Shown here one piece after another: positions 9,802 through 18,813 of a DNA stretch of 64,000 nucleotides. The translations under genes were made by a program, and so were the position numbers. How positions within the stretch are numbered: the first letter of the stretch is position 1; every line of letters begins with the position of its first letter. Origin of the DNA: Methanomassiliicoccales archaeon (GTDB lineage Archaea; Thermoplasmatota; Thermoplasmata; Methanomassiliicoccales; JACIVX01); NCBI GenBank assembly GCA_038850735.1, contig JAWCLO010000002.1, positions 41,902 through 105,901 of the forward strand, written 5' to 3'. Below the pieces are notes generated by a model. The model made no database searches, was not told the origin of the DNA, and worked only from the letters and a program-made list of their open reading frames with translations.

Positions 9802-10981
9802 TCCTCCTAAACCTGATGAGCAGTCGACCGTTTCTGAACTCTGCCCTTTCAGCCTCCTTCTTGATAAGCGAATAAGGTAGAGTTATCGAGCGGCGATATG
9901 CACCAACCTGCACAATTAATGAGTCTTCAGATTTATATAATTCTACTTGTTCTTTTGTCGAAAAGGGCAATTTTAGCGAAAGCGTTTCGACGCCATTGTC
10001 CTCAAAGATCTCCATCGGCTTTTCTTTTGAATATATTATGGTAGGATCAGAGTCATCAAAGAGCATTTTACCAAGCGCATTAAGCGATTCCATGCCAACG
10101 AGTTCAGTTCGCATTTGAGTAGCTTTAAGTATTTTCAGCGGACTGAAAGCTTCCTCGATCAATTCCATGTAGCAGCGCTGTTCCTCCAGTTTCTCTTTGA
10201 AGTAATCATCGCTACAATCTGGCAGTATCTTATTTACAACTAGACACTCAACTGTCAAATCGTAAAGACAGAGATAGGTGAAGGCCCGCTTCGTTTCATT
10301 AATAACCATTTTCTCTGGGTTAACAACTAACCTTACTGTGGTGATGTCGGGATTTGTCAAAATTCCTCGTATAGAGTACATTCTAGCCCTGAGTTCATCG
10401 ATGTCTTTTAGTACCGCCTCAGACGGCAGTGGAGTTTTCATCACTTTGCCGACGGTGGCCCTTGCAAGCTTCAAAAGATTTCTAAAGACCTTGTACAACT
10501 TATCAAAGTACCAATTGGATATCTCGGGAAAACTCAATAGTCTCAGGGTATCTGCTGTCGGCGCGGTATCAATAACAACAACATCATAAGCGTCCGTCCT
10601 TTGGAAATCCCACAGATAGAAAAGAGCTGACATCAAATCCATTCCGGGCCATATTGCCATTTCCTGGGCTGCAACGCCTTCGACGCCTACAGCCTCCAAA
10701 AAATCAGAGAGATATTTCTGAATCTCCTTCCAACGGTGCTCAAGCTCATAAAGAACATCCACTTCAATTGCATCAAGATTGCTTTCGATTTTACTGATCT
10801 TACCAGAAAGCTGCATATTAAATGAATCAGAAAGGGAATGAGCGGAATCCGTGCTCATCACGATCGTCTTATATCCATGCCTCGCGGACTTCAGCGCTGT
10901 TGCGGCAGCAACAGACGTTTTACCGACGCCGCCTTTGCCTGTATATATTATTACCCTCACGCAACCCAACTCCGATGCCAC
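9785..10981 (-). CDS. ArsA/Get3-family ATPase
   Basis: A deviant Walker A, TGKGGVGKTS, is at residues 14-23; STDSAHSLSDSF (switch I type) and VVVIDTAPTADTLRLL (switch II) follow. The last 80 residues form a small beta-rich domain (KLPFSTKEQVELY ... RRSITLPYS), like the HSP20-type domain fused to many archaeal ArsA proteins. The family inserts tail-anchored membrane proteins (Get3) or drives arsenite pumps; no arsenic genes are nearby, so Get3-like is favoured. The start is GTG at 10981; a GTG at residue 8 is an alternative. Confidence 0.88.
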   Translation of the reverse strand: MASELGCVRVIIYTGKGGVGKTSVAAATALKSARHGYKTIVMSTDSAHSLSDSFNMQLSGKISKIESNLDAIEVDVLYELEHRWKEIQKYLSDFLEAVGVEGVAAQEMAIWPGMDLMSALFYLWDFQRTDAYDVVVIDTAPTADTLRLLSFPEISNWYFDKLYKVFRNLLKLARATVGKVMKTPLPSEAVLKDIDELRARMYSIRGILTNPDITTVRLVVNPEKMVINETKRAFTYLCLYDLTVECLVVNKILPDCSDDYFKEKLEEQRCYMELIEEAFSPLKILKATQMRTELVGMESLNALGKMLFDDSDPTIIYSKEKPMEIFEDNGVETLSLKLPFSTKEQVELYKSEDSLIVQVGAYRRSITLPYSLIKKEAERAEFRNGRLLIRFRRSEENA

Positions 10982-11002
10982 TTCATTATTGAGAAATGTA
11001 GT

Positions 11003-11025
11003 ATTTTCGGTACGTAATCGAAAAT
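11003..11025. promoter_or_regulatory. Inverted repeat upstream of the ArsA/Get3 ATPase
   Basis: ATTTTCG (11003-11009) and CGAAAAT (11019-11025) are perfect inverted arms around a nine-base spacer, ending 22 bases upstream of the ATPase start. The position fits an operator close to the promoter. No regulator can be named. Confidence 0.35.
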
Positions 11026-11658
11026 GATCATAAATAATAATTGATTTTGAAATGATTCAATACAGAATATATTCGAGTGCCATACCTGGAACCCAATTTA
11101 ACCAAATCAAATATGTCATTTTACTTTTCCTTGTAAGAAAACTGAAACATAATATGCCTTATGAAACATCAATAAAAAATACAAATGGAATGCAATAATC
11201 TGAATGAATGAGCTAGTGGAAATTAGGGCATGCCTGTTCTTAATGAGAGTGGTAACATGTGATATTCCTGCCAAAACTGAGATCATGCAGTCATTGGCGT
11301 TTTGATGATGAAGTTCTTCGAGCTACTATGAATTAGATCTTGTGCCATGCATTCACTTAGCAGAAGAAAATCGGAATATGACAGCCAATTAATGCTAGCA
11401 ATTGCTCCAATATCCCCCCCCTCCCTCACCTTCAACGGGCCATGCGAGTTCTGCGGTTCATCTGCGTCGCTCCAAAAAATTATTTTTTCGTCTTCTAATC
11501 AATTTTGTTTCCCGTCAAATGGTCGGTAAATAATAGCTCCGATTATAATATTGTCGCTGGCTTCAATCAATTCGATTTTAGTTTTCGGCGACGACCAAAA
11601 TAATCTAAAGGTTTTAGACACGACTATGAATATACGAAACAAGTAGATTATGATTTAG

Positions 11659-11687
11659 AATAAAGCCCAAATGGGCCTTTATTTTTC
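11659..11687 (+). terminator. Hairpin followed by T-run in the long gap
   Basis: AATAAAG-CCCA and TGGG-CCTTTATT pair with one bulged base around a two-base loop, and TTTTT follows directly. It resembles a terminator, yet no plus-strand gene precedes it, so it may end an unannotated RNA or act on the minus strand. Confidence 0.4.
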
Positions 11688-11854
11688 CTCTCAATTAGAT
11701 CCAGTAGCATGTTGTCGAACATCCTCAGATTGTGAACATCTCTGATGAGGCCTAGAACATTCGTTATAACATTTGATTTAATAGAATCTTGATGATCCAG
11801 CAGTGATCAGTAATGATCATTCGCTACATGTGACACTCGTTTCTCCTTCACTGA

Positions 11855-12955
11855 TCAATTCATGGAAGTAGCAGGAAGAGTGGTTTCAACCGTTCTGTTC
11901 AACGTAATTTCAGCAATATTCTGGCAATACTCCATTATTCTTCTAGAGGCGTCAAGCATGAGCCCCAAAACAAGTGTCACTTTAGGGTCCATGCGCTTAC
12001 CAAATAGCGCAAGAGCAATCTTCCTTTCCGAAGCAGCACATTCGTCTAGTTGTGAGAATATCTTGTCTGCCTCGCGATAGTCTCCTATGAACATCGCTTT
12101 TAATGTAAGATCAAACATCTTGTGCATCGAAAAACAAAAACTTGTGATTTGAGAATATATCTCTTTGTCTATATCTATCTCTGAATAAGAGCTCCCCTTC
12201 TTGTCAAACTTCATGACTGATGCGACATTCTTCGCTACATTCAATGCATTATTGGAAATATTCCTGATATCATTAATGACTATACGATATCCAAGAAACT
12301 CTTTTTTGCTCTTGAATCCCAGATCCTTGTAAGAATTTCGCTCTAAATGGTATTTTAATTGGCGAATAACGTACAGATCCAGTCTTTTTATGTCACTGTT
12401 GAAATTAGTAATATTTTGTATGAAATTAACATTCTCGTTCTTCAGGGAAAGAATCGCCTCTTTATTGGCCTCTAGGGCGAGAATCGCCATTCTTTTAATT
12501 GCTGCTTCAACAGAGAGGTTTGGATGGTTGACGAGAATTTGGATTATAATTTCACTTTCGCACTCGTCAATAATTTCTGCACCGAGAAGCTCCACTTTTG
12601 TCAATTCATTCACGGATTTGCGATGTTTCTTGAAACATTCTTCATTTTCGAATTTTAGACGTATCATATCTGCACCAACAGCATATAATGAAGTTATTTT
12701 CCGACATAAGGAAGAAGTATCATCTTCGTACCTGACGCGAACGCAGTATTCCTTTGTATTAGCTTTGTTTAAAGATACGCTGTCATCAAATTTTCTAGGA
12801 ACAAGAAGGGCAGAGCCATCATCGAGAACATTGAATGTTATTTCGCTTCCCTTTGCAAGCTTCGATTCCAATACCCAGTCCTTTGGCAGGGATACTATAT
12901 ATGAGCCCCTTCCAACACATTGAATTCTTCTTGAACCAAGATCCTTCTTATTCAT
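11855..12955 (-). CDS. PhoU-like phosphate uptake regulator with AbrB-type N-terminus
   Basis: The N-terminal 50 residues (SRRIQCVGRGSYIVSLPKDWV) are an AbrB/SpoVT swapped-hairpin domain, followed by a long helical region with PhoU-like repeats (AAIKRMAILALEANKEAI). This fusion is typical of archaeal PhoU regulators. I chose the ATG at 12955 because a GGAG lies nine bases before it; a TTG at 12964 is possible. An AAATAAATAAATT element about 30 bases upstream is a likely TATA box. No pst transporter genes are nearby. Confidence 0.85.
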   Translation of the reverse strand: MNKKDLGSRRIQCVGRGSYIVSLPKDWVLESKLAKGSEITFNVLDDGSALLVPRKFDDSVSLNKANTKEYCVRVRYEDDTSSLCRKITSLYAVGADMIRLKFENEECFKKHRKSVNELTKVELLGAEIIDECESEIIIQILVNHPNLSVEAAIKRMAILALEANKEAILSLKNENVNFIQNITNFNSDIKRLDLYVIRQLKYHLERNSYKDLGFKSKKEFLGYRIVINDIRNISNNALNVAKNVASVMKFDKKGSSYSEIDIDKEIYSQITSFCFSMHKMFDLTLKAMFIGDYREADKIFSQLDECAASERKIALALFGKRMDPKVTLVLGLMLDASRRIMEYCQNIAEITLNRTVETTLPATSMN

Positions 12956-13022
12956 ATATCGCAACTCCGTTAATACATAATTTATTTATTTCTCTATGGT
13001 TAGGAGGTTATCAATTACGCGA

Positions 13023-13031
13023 ATATAAATA
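13023..13031 (+). promoter_or_regulatory. TATA box of the glt operon leader gene
   Basis: ATATAAATA is centred 29 bases before the ATG at 13056. That spacing predicts transcription starting at or next to the start codon, that is, a leaderless mRNA. Confidence 0.55.
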
Positions 13032-13055
13032 CTTTTGATCAAAGATATATAAAAT

Positions 13056-13523
13056 ATGCTAGATTATGTGAAACCTACGGTGCGACAAATGAAAATAGGA
13101 AATATCAAAAATGTAACTATTTGCACGATCAGCAAGGGTCATACAAATTCAATGTCCTGTCTCGATGATGAGGTACCAATAATTACGAATATAAAAAGAA
13201 AAAATTTTAACGATTATTGTGGTAAGAATCAAAATTTGAAGATTCATTCAGGAAAGAGTAAGCTCTTAGATAAGATGAAAACGGAACACAAGACTTACAA
13301 TCTATTTCCATTGTTCAAACTAGATGAAATTGGAAGCACAAATGAATTTACTCCAAATGAAAATAGAATAGCCACAATAAATAATCGATATGCCCATTTA
13401 CTAATCTTCAACAGGAAAAACGGCGAATGGTTCATACATGCTCATTCTATCCATAAGGATCCGAAGATAAGATTGGATATAAACAAAGAACTTATTTTTC
13501 ACAATAAGGGAAAATCAAAGTAG
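13056..13523 (+). CDS. Hypothetical protein leading the glutamate synthase operon
   Basis: I do not recognise this 155-residue lysine- and asparagine-rich protein. It has few charged-acid stretches, no membrane segment and no cysteine motif; the C-terminal half (RYAHLLIFNRKNGEWFIHAHS) looks like beta strands. A well-placed TATA box precedes it and gltB1 starts 22 bases after its stop, so it is probably the first gene of the operon. Base composition is more AT rich than its neighbours. Confidence 0.6.
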   Translation: MLDYVKPTVRQMKIGNIKNVTICTISKGHTNSMSCLDDEVPIITNIKRKNFNDYCGKNQNLKIHSGKSKLLDKMKTEHKTYNLFPLFKLDEIGSTNEFTPNENRIATINNRYAHLLIFNRKNGEWFIHAHSIHKDPKIRLDINKELIFHNKGKSK

Positions 13524-13545
13524 GCTTGACTATGAGGTGGTATAG

Positions 13546-14691
13546 ATGAGTGGCAAATTGGATTGTAAAAGACAGTTTCCTGATAAAATAATCAGCTCCT
13601 GTGCATTATTTGGAGTTATCAATCTTGACGAGGAAAGATTTGGCTCAGCAGATCCCGTAAGAGCGATCTCATTGATGCGTGAGCGTGGAAATGGATTAGG
13701 GGCCGGATTTGCAATATATGGCATATATCCAGAATTCAAAAATGATTATGCAATGCATTTGATGTATACAAATTCATATGCAAAAAAGATAACTGAAAAG
13801 TATTTGTCGAAAAATTTCCGAATATTAATGAGCGAGGAAATTCCAATAGAGAATAATCACGCAATTGGCAAAGCTCCTATTTTTTGGAGATACTTTCTTG
13901 AACCAAGCATATTTGCAGATAAATTAGGAAAAATGGGGGAGGATGATTTAGTTGTTGAAGCAGTCATGCGAATAAACGCTCGCATAGATGGTGCATTTGT
14001 GATGTCAAGCGGAAAGAATATGGGAGTATTCAAAGGAATCGGATTTCCTGAAGATATTGCTAGCTTCTTCTGTCTTCATGAATATCGTGGCTACATGTGG
14101 ATCTGCCATGCTAGATTTCCAACAAACACGCCAGGGTGGTGGGGAGGAGCTCACCCATTCAGTCTTTTGGATTGGTCTGTAGCTCATAACGGCGAACTCT
14201 CATCATACGGAACAAATCGACGCTATCTAGAGGCACATGGATACAAATGCACTATGCACACTGACACTGAAGTAATCACATACGCGTTTGATCTCCTGAG
14301 CAGAAGAAGTAAACTGCCAATGAGTCTTGTAGCAAGAGTCATGGCACCACCGTATTGGACAGAAATCGATCTAATGGAAACAAGAAAGAGAACGCTGCTG
14401 ACCACACTCAGAATTATGTATGCTAGCTTGATGCTAAATGGTCCCTTTTCAATTGTGGTAGGACACCACGGTGAGATGATCGGTCTAACAGATCGGAAGA
14501 AGCTGAGACCATTGGTTGCAGGTAAAAAGGATAATGTCTTTTATGTTTCCACAGAGGAATCTGCGATTCGCCTCATATCTCCTGTACTAGATTCAATCCA
14601 GCGACCATCTGGCGGAGAATTGATTGCCGTGAGATCTAATCGATTGTTTGTTCCAGAGACTTCCTCAATAGAAGGGGCGGTGTTGGTTTAA
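13546..14691 (+). CDS. Glutamate synthase, glutaminase-domain subunit (archaeal GltB1 type)
   Basis: The 381-residue protein is a class II glutamine amidotransferase. C19 in SSCALFGV is the expected nucleophile, implying removal of 18 residues or use of an internal cysteine. Later motifs include CHARFPTNTPGWWGGAHPFS and the oxyanion-region VAHNGEL, then HTDTEV. In archaea the large glutamate synthase subunit is split into three genes; this is the one releasing ammonia from glutamine. A GAGGTGG site precedes ATG 13546. Confidence 0.92.
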   Translation: MSGKLDCKRQFPDKIISSCALFGVINLDEERFGSADPVRAISLMRERGNGLGAGFAIYGIYPEFKNDYAMHLMYTNSYAKKITEKYLSKNFRILMSEEIPIENNHAIGKAPIFWRYFLEPSIFADKLGKMGEDDLVVEAVMRINARIDGAFVMSSGKNMGVFKGIGFPEDIASFFCLHEYRGYMWICHARFPTNTPGWWGGAHPFSLLDWSVAHNGELSSYGTNRRYLEAHGYKCTMHTDTEVITYAFDLLSRRSKLPMSLVARVMAPPYWTEIDLMETRKRTLLTTLRIMYASLMLNGPFSIVVGHHGEMIGLTDRKKLRPLVAGKKDNVFYVSTEESAIRLISPVLDSIQRPSGGELIAVRSNRLFVPETSSIEGAVLV

Positions 14692-16203
14692 GTGAAGAGC
14701 CATCTAATCTCGGAGTACTCTATCGAAAGGGATTATTCTAAGTGCACAGATTGTGGAATCTGTATAGGACAATGTTCTTACAATGTGCATTATCGTGATG
14801 TAAAGGAAAACAAGATCTTGAGTCGTGACGAACATTGTGTTAATTGCCTGCGGTGTGTTGTGTTTTGTCCCGTGAAAGCGATTTCCGTCAGAAATAATCC
14901 AAATGCATACAAAAGCAATTTCCATTGGACTCATGATACAATTATCGACATCAAAAAAAGAGCCGAATCTGGCTGCGTAATTTTGAGTGGTATGGGAACT
15001 GATAAACCCTATTTAACTTATTGGGATAACATCCTGTTGAATGCATGCCAAGTTACGAATCCCCCAATAGATCCGATAAGAGAGCCGATAGAGATAAGAA
15101 CCTACTTAGGCAGAAAGCCGCAATCAATGGAGTATGAATATGATGGCGGGGAGACATGCTTGGCATCAGGATTTTATCCACAGCTTTGCCTCGAAACGCC
15201 AATTCTGTTCGCTGCTATGTCTTACGGTGCTGTGAATTTGAATGTTCAAGAGACATTGGCAAGAGCTGCTATGGAATGCGGTACATTATTTAATTGCGGT
15301 GAAGGTGGACTCCATCCAAAACTTCACAGATATGGAAAACACGCCGTTGTACAAGTTGCATCCGGGCGCTTTGGTCTTGATTTGAACTACCTTAATATAG
15401 GATCCGCCATCGAAATAAAAATTGGCCAAGGGGCTAAACCTGGAATTGGCGGACACCTACCTGGTGAAAAAGTTACAGAAGATGTCGCAACTGTGAGGAT
15501 GATACCAGCTGGAACAGACGCTATATCACCCGCTCCCCACCACGACATATATTCAATTGAAGACTTAAATCAGCTAATCTGCGCTTTAAGGGAGGCAACC
15601 GATTATACTAAACCGATAGCCGTAAAAATAGCCGCAGTACATAATTCAGCTGCTATTGCTTGCGGTATTGCGCGTGCTGGAGCCGATATTATTGTCTTGG
15701 ATGGTGTGCGCGGTTCAACGGGAGCTGCACCCAAAGTGATAAGAGACAACGTGGGCATCCCCGTTGAACTGGCACTCGCCGCGTCAGATGAGAGACTCAG
15801 GGAAGAGGGAATAAGAGATGAAGTCTCGATCATAGCCGCGGGTGGCATCAGAAGCAGCGGAGATATACTGAAAGCAATCGCCCTTGGTGCAGATGCTGTC
15901 TATATAGGTACGGCAGCACTTGTTGCAATGGGGTGCACCCTCTGCCAAAAATGTAATACCGGGAAATGTCCGTGGGGTATCGCTACTACAAGACCTGAAC
16001 TGGTAGTAAGATTGAATCCAGAAGAGGCAAGTCAAAGGCTCGTCAATCTCATCAATGCATGGAATGCAGAAATAAAAGAATTGTTGGGTGCAATGGGGAT
16101 GGATTCAATTGAGAGTCTTCGTGGTAATCGTGAGCAATTAAGAGGTGTTGGTTTACAGGACCATGAACTTAAGATCCTCGGCATAAGAGCCGCAGGAAAT
16201 TGA
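14692..16203 (+). CDS. Glutamate synthase, ferredoxin/FMN synthase subunit (archaeal GltB2 type)
   Basis: The N-terminus has two [4Fe-4S] ferredoxin motifs (CTDCGICIGQC and CVNCLRCVVFCP, residues 20-65). The rest is the FMN-binding synthase barrel: CGEGGLHP, GQGAKPGIGGHLPG, and AAGGIRSSGDILKA. A cysteine group CTLCQKCNTGKCPWG near residue 415 matches the glutamate synthase iron-sulfur site. It transfers ammonia to 2-oxoglutarate, probably with ferredoxin electrons. Translation starts at GTG immediately after the gltB1 stop. Confidence 0.95.
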   Translation: MKSHLISEYSIERDYSKCTDCGICIGQCSYNVHYRDVKENKILSRDEHCVNCLRCVVFCPVKAISVRNNPNAYKSNFHWTHDTIIDIKKRAESGCVILSGMGTDKPYLTYWDNILLNACQVTNPPIDPIREPIEIRTYLGRKPQSMEYEYDGGETCLASGFYPQLCLETPILFAAMSYGAVNLNVQETLARAAMECGTLFNCGEGGLHPKLHRYGKHAVVQVASGRFGLDLNYLNIGSAIEIKIGQGAKPGIGGHLPGEKVTEDVATVRMIPAGTDAISPAPHHDIYSIEDLNQLICALREATDYTKPIAVKIAAVHNSAAIACGIARAGADIIVLDGVRGSTGAAPKVIRDNVGIPVELALAASDERLREEGIRDEVSIIAAGGIRSSGDILKAIALGADAVYIGTAALVAMGCTLCQKCNTGKCPWGIATTRPELVVRLNPEEASQRLVNLINAWNAEIKELLGAMGMDSIESLRGNREQLRGVGLQDHELKILGIRAAGN

Positions 16204-16206
16204 TAG

Positions 16207-17010
16207 GTGATTTTGGTGTTCGGAAAGCACAACACAGAAATCGCTTCTGCAGGTAGTGTGCTGAAAATTGATGAAAATTCAGCTAGCATAGACGCAAATG
16301 GAATGCATTACAGACAGTTGAATGCTCTTCTTAAAGAACTTGAACGTGGCGGAATTGAAGAAATAAAAATCTACAACGTGTACGGCCAGAGATACATCGG
16401 AACAGGACTAAAAGAATCCACTGAGATTAAGATATACGGCATACCAGGGAACGATCTAGGGGCCTTTATGAACGGACCGCGAATACATGTTTACGGCAAT
16501 GCACAAGACGGAAGTGGAAACACGATGGATAATGGACTGATCATTATACACGGAGATGCTGGGGATGTAACTGGTTATTCCATGAGGGGAGGAAAAATAT
16601 TCATAGAGGGCAATGCTGGGTTTCGTACTGGCGTTCATTTGAAACAATATGGTAATAAGAATCCCACGATACTCATAGGTGGATGCGCTGGTGACTTTCT
16701 CGGAGAGTATATGGCCGGAGGAAGAATCATACTTCTGAATATAGGTAAGAGCAATTTCAATGATGTGAAACACATGGGCATAGGCATGCACGGTGGTGAA
16801 ATCTTCATCAGAGGTGTCATTAGGCAATCTGGGAATATGGCGGGATGCGTTACTGAAGCTAGTGAATTTGACCTTCGATTGATCGAAGAGCTAGTTAGCG
16901 ATTATCTGAAATACTTTGACAAAAGAATATCAGTAGATAAAATAATGAGCGATAGATTTACAAAAATAATTCCTTCTTCTTCAAGACCATTTAGAAGATT
17001 ATATCATTAA
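16207..17010 (+). CDS. Glutamate synthase, GXGXG-domain subunit (archaeal GltB3 type)
   Basis: The 267-residue protein is the right-handed beta-helix with repeating G-x-x-x-G units (GNAQDGSGNTMDNG, HGDAGDVTGYSMRGG, GNAGFRTG) seen at the C-terminus of bacterial GltB and in formylmethanofuran dehydrogenase subunit C. Position after GltB2, three bases downstream, fixes the assignment. It is structural in the complex. The start codon is GTG. Confidence 0.93.
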   Translation: MILVFGKHNTEIASAGSVLKIDENSASIDANGMHYRQLNALLKELERGGIEEIKIYNVYGQRYIGTGLKESTEIKIYGIPGNDLGAFMNGPRIHVYGNAQDGSGNTMDNGLIIIHGDAGDVTGYSMRGGKIFIEGNAGFRTGVHLKQYGNKNPTILIGGCAGDFLGEYMAGGRIILLNIGKSNFNDVKHMGIGMHGGEIFIRGVIRQSGNMAGCVTEASEFDLRLIEELVSDYLKYFDKRISVDKIMSDRFTKIIPSSSRPFRRLYH

Positions 17011-17469
17011 TTTTGGGCAAATAAATAAAATCGATGATATCCAATAGTACGTAAAAAGCTATCAGCTTGATTATCTTTCGCCACGAAATTCTATTCAATC
17101 AGTTCATGCTAATAGTTCATGCAAAAATCGATGAATCACACTGTCTCGATATCGTACTACCAGTCGGAGGAAAACAACTTTGGGAATAAGGGTTAGGATT
17201 AACACAAGAATACACTTATCCTAATGCCTCGAACTTTGCATTCATTGTGCAAAAACCTTCAATTTTCAAGAGTTTCATCATGAATCGTCAATATTGTAAT
17301 CATAATGCGATAAAAGCACTGATCAAACATTTGTGCCACATTCAATCTACGAGATTATGTCCTTTCACGAAAATTTTGTTATCTAAAGCTGCAAGGACTC
17401 TCGGATTTTGGCAAAAATACGACTGATAATTTACTCCTACAGATAGAATCCACAAGTTGAGAAAAGCGG
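17011..17469. other. Intergenic region after the glutamate synthase operon
   Basis: About 460 bases between convergent transcription units. No reading frame with family features, no tRNA and no clear hairpin terminator was found. It presumably holds 3' ends of the glt transcript and the eS1/tRNA-Met transcript. Confidence 0.4.
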
Positions 17470-17574
17470 TGCCGGGGACGGGGTTCGAACCCGTGACCTT
17501 CGGATATCCCTGGTGGTCATCACGAAGTAAAGACCCTATGAGTCCGACGCTCCACCAGGCTGAGCCACCCCGGC
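17470..17574 (-). tRNA. Elongator tRNA-Met (CAT) with an intron, overlapping the eS1 gene
   Basis: On the minus strand the acceptor GCCGGGG pairs with CCCCGGC, discriminator A at 17470. The T arm is CACGG-GTTCGAA-CCCGTG. Anticodon stem TCGGA/TCCGA encloses CTCATA plus A, anticodon CAT. A 31-base intron (17506-17536) follows position 37; its junction has outer helix GGA/TCC and a short central CTC/GGG helix, so the bulge-helix-bulge is relaxed. The first 39 bases are also the last 13 codons of the eS1 reading frame. A CAU-decoding tRNA-Ile is the alternative, but the acceptor and intron site match archaeal elongator Met. Confidence 0.92.
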
Positions 17575-18309
17575 TTTGAGTTCTTTTTCATTCGGTGCCG
17601 AAGCATTATCTGCAGATTGGGGGGTAACATCCGCTGTAGTTTGCTCTGATCCACCAGTTACAGATACATGTGTTTCCGCGGCAGCTTCAGATAGAGCAGT
17701 CTCTGGAATCGGCGTTCCCATTTCAAGAACCTCAGTCCTACGAATCTCCATCCTCTTTATCGGCACTATGATTTTACAAGCTTTGGAGAGCTCTTTCGCC
17801 AAATCTCCCGATATTATGGAGCGAACCAGGTCTGAAATCGTCATTTCTCCTACCAGCTTATTGATGGTATCAGTCATTATCGCCCTAATTGCCGTTTCTT
17901 GAGACGATTGGATTCTCTTTTCCGTAACGCTCATTGGCTTAATACGCACCAAATAACCGTCTTTCGTTCTCGCATCAACAACATGATCCGTCTTGGTTCT
18001 TCGGCGTCTAGTTAATCGGCGCACATAATCACTCGTTAAGTCCTGGCCAACAAATACAGTTTTTGCATCAAAACCATTGATTTCACTTATTCTAAATTTA
18101 AGCTTGACATGCATCTTCGAAAAGTCGCCAGTAAGGTCGTGGACAGTTACCTCTGTGGTTCTGCCCATTAGCAAACTGGGATCCGCCGCAGGAGTTTCAC
18201 CTATTTGCATCTCATTGAACATTTTTGGAGCGTAAATCTTGTACCACTCCTTTGCTTTCCATCGATCCTTAACTTTTCTGGTCGCCGTTTTCGTTTTTTT
18301 CGAGACCAT
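17536..18309 (-). CDS. rps3ae: Ribosomal protein eS1 (S3Ae)
   Basis: The core (VKDRWKAKEWYKIYAPK, then the RRRRTKTDH segment) is typical archaeal eS1 of the small subunit. From about residue 205 the protein is an Ala/Thr/Ser-rich tail of low complexity. No stop occurs before the downstream tRNA-Met: the last twelve residues, beginning Ala-Gly-Val-Ala, are encoded by the tRNA 5' half, and the TAG stop is made of tRNA bases 36 and 37 plus the first intron base. I start at the second ATG (18309) because GGAGG is six bases before it; the ATG at 18315 abuts that site. Confidence 0.93.
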   Translation of the reverse strand: MVSKKTKTATRKVKDRWKAKEWYKIYAPKMFNEMQIGETPAADPSLLMGRTTEVTVHDLTGDFSKMHVKLKFRISEINGFDAKTVFVGQDLTSDYVRRLTRRRRTKTDHVVDARTKDGYLVRIKPMSVTEKRIQSSQETAIRAIMTDTINKLVGEMTISDLVRSIISGDLAKELSKACKIIVPIKRMEIRRTEVLEMGTPIPETALSEAAAETHVSVTGGSEQTTADVTPQSADNASAPNEKELKAGVAQPGGASDS

Positions 18310-18315
18310 TAACAT

Positions 18316-18813
18316 CCTCCGCCTTGGGCAAGTTCCGAAATGAGTCTTTATATTAATAAGTTTGCCAACAGTTTATCCTCTGGTAATTAAGAGAGACAAT
18401 AAAACTTCTCTACATTAATATCTTTCAAGTTAGCGAGGTGTGGCGAATTTAATAAGAAACTACTTTTGTATGCATCCTGCATAAATAATATAATGAGGTC
18501 AAACCGAAATTTTGACAAATTTCAAATGATAAATATTTAACAAATTCAAATAAAGATTGTTATCGCTTAAGATATGTTCATTTCTTATGATCTTTCACTT
18601 TGAGTTTCGATATACGGGAGGTCAACGTATAGTATAAGGGCTGAGAAATATGCCATATTTAAATTAATGAAATTTGAATGCTTTCATCATATATTTCCGA
18701 AATTAGCTAAGAAAAATTCTAAAACCGAATAATTGCAATTATATTTTTGCGAATAACCGAATTATATGAGGCAATTTTTTTTAGAACGATCAGCTATTTC
18801 TCAGCGATCAACT
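18316..18813. other. Divergent intergenic region between eS1 and the larA-like gene
   Basis: A strongly AT-rich region of about 450-500 bases. It holds the eS1 TATA box, an inverted repeat GTCAAA-N7-TTTGAC (18498-18516), and two direct copies of AACCGAAT (18723-18730 and 18755-18762), 32 bases apart, on either side of an AATTATATTT stretch that could be the larA TATA box. These look like regulator sites for the larA operon. Confidence 0.45.
18347..18360 (-). promoter_or_regulatory. Likely TATA box of eS1
   Basis: CTTATTAATATAAA on the minus strand is centred about 44 bases before the eS1 ATG, giving a predicted 5' leader of roughly 15-20 bases that contains the GGAGG site. Confidence 0.45.

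Larger units (their letters stand above)
10982..11854. other. 870-base intergenic region without a supported gene
   Basis: This is the longest gene-free stretch in the window. It is AT rich and reading frames are short and lack family features; a 60-codon frame at 11347-11529 is not convincing. It contains the inverted repeat next to the ATPase gene and a hairpin followed by T residues at 11659-11687. It could hold an untranslated RNA or a decayed gene, but nothing decides that. Confidence 0.4.

Noticed and set aside
11347..11529. 60-codon plus-strand frame in the long gap
   Set aside because: Serine/proline/phenylalanine-rich random-looking product and no promoter or ribosome site.
12390..12923. 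177-codon plus-strand frame
   Set aside because: Antisense to the PhoU-like gene; product has no recognisable features.
17470..17574. Reading the CAT-anticodon tRNA as tRNA-Ile2 (agmatidine-modified)
   Set aside because: Acceptor stem GCCGGGG and the 37/38 intron match archaeal elongator tRNA-Met.
18766..18813. First 16 codons of the larA-like gene as certain coding sequence
   Set aside because: They do not look like the family and no ribosome site precedes them; kept in the feature only as the longest possible start.
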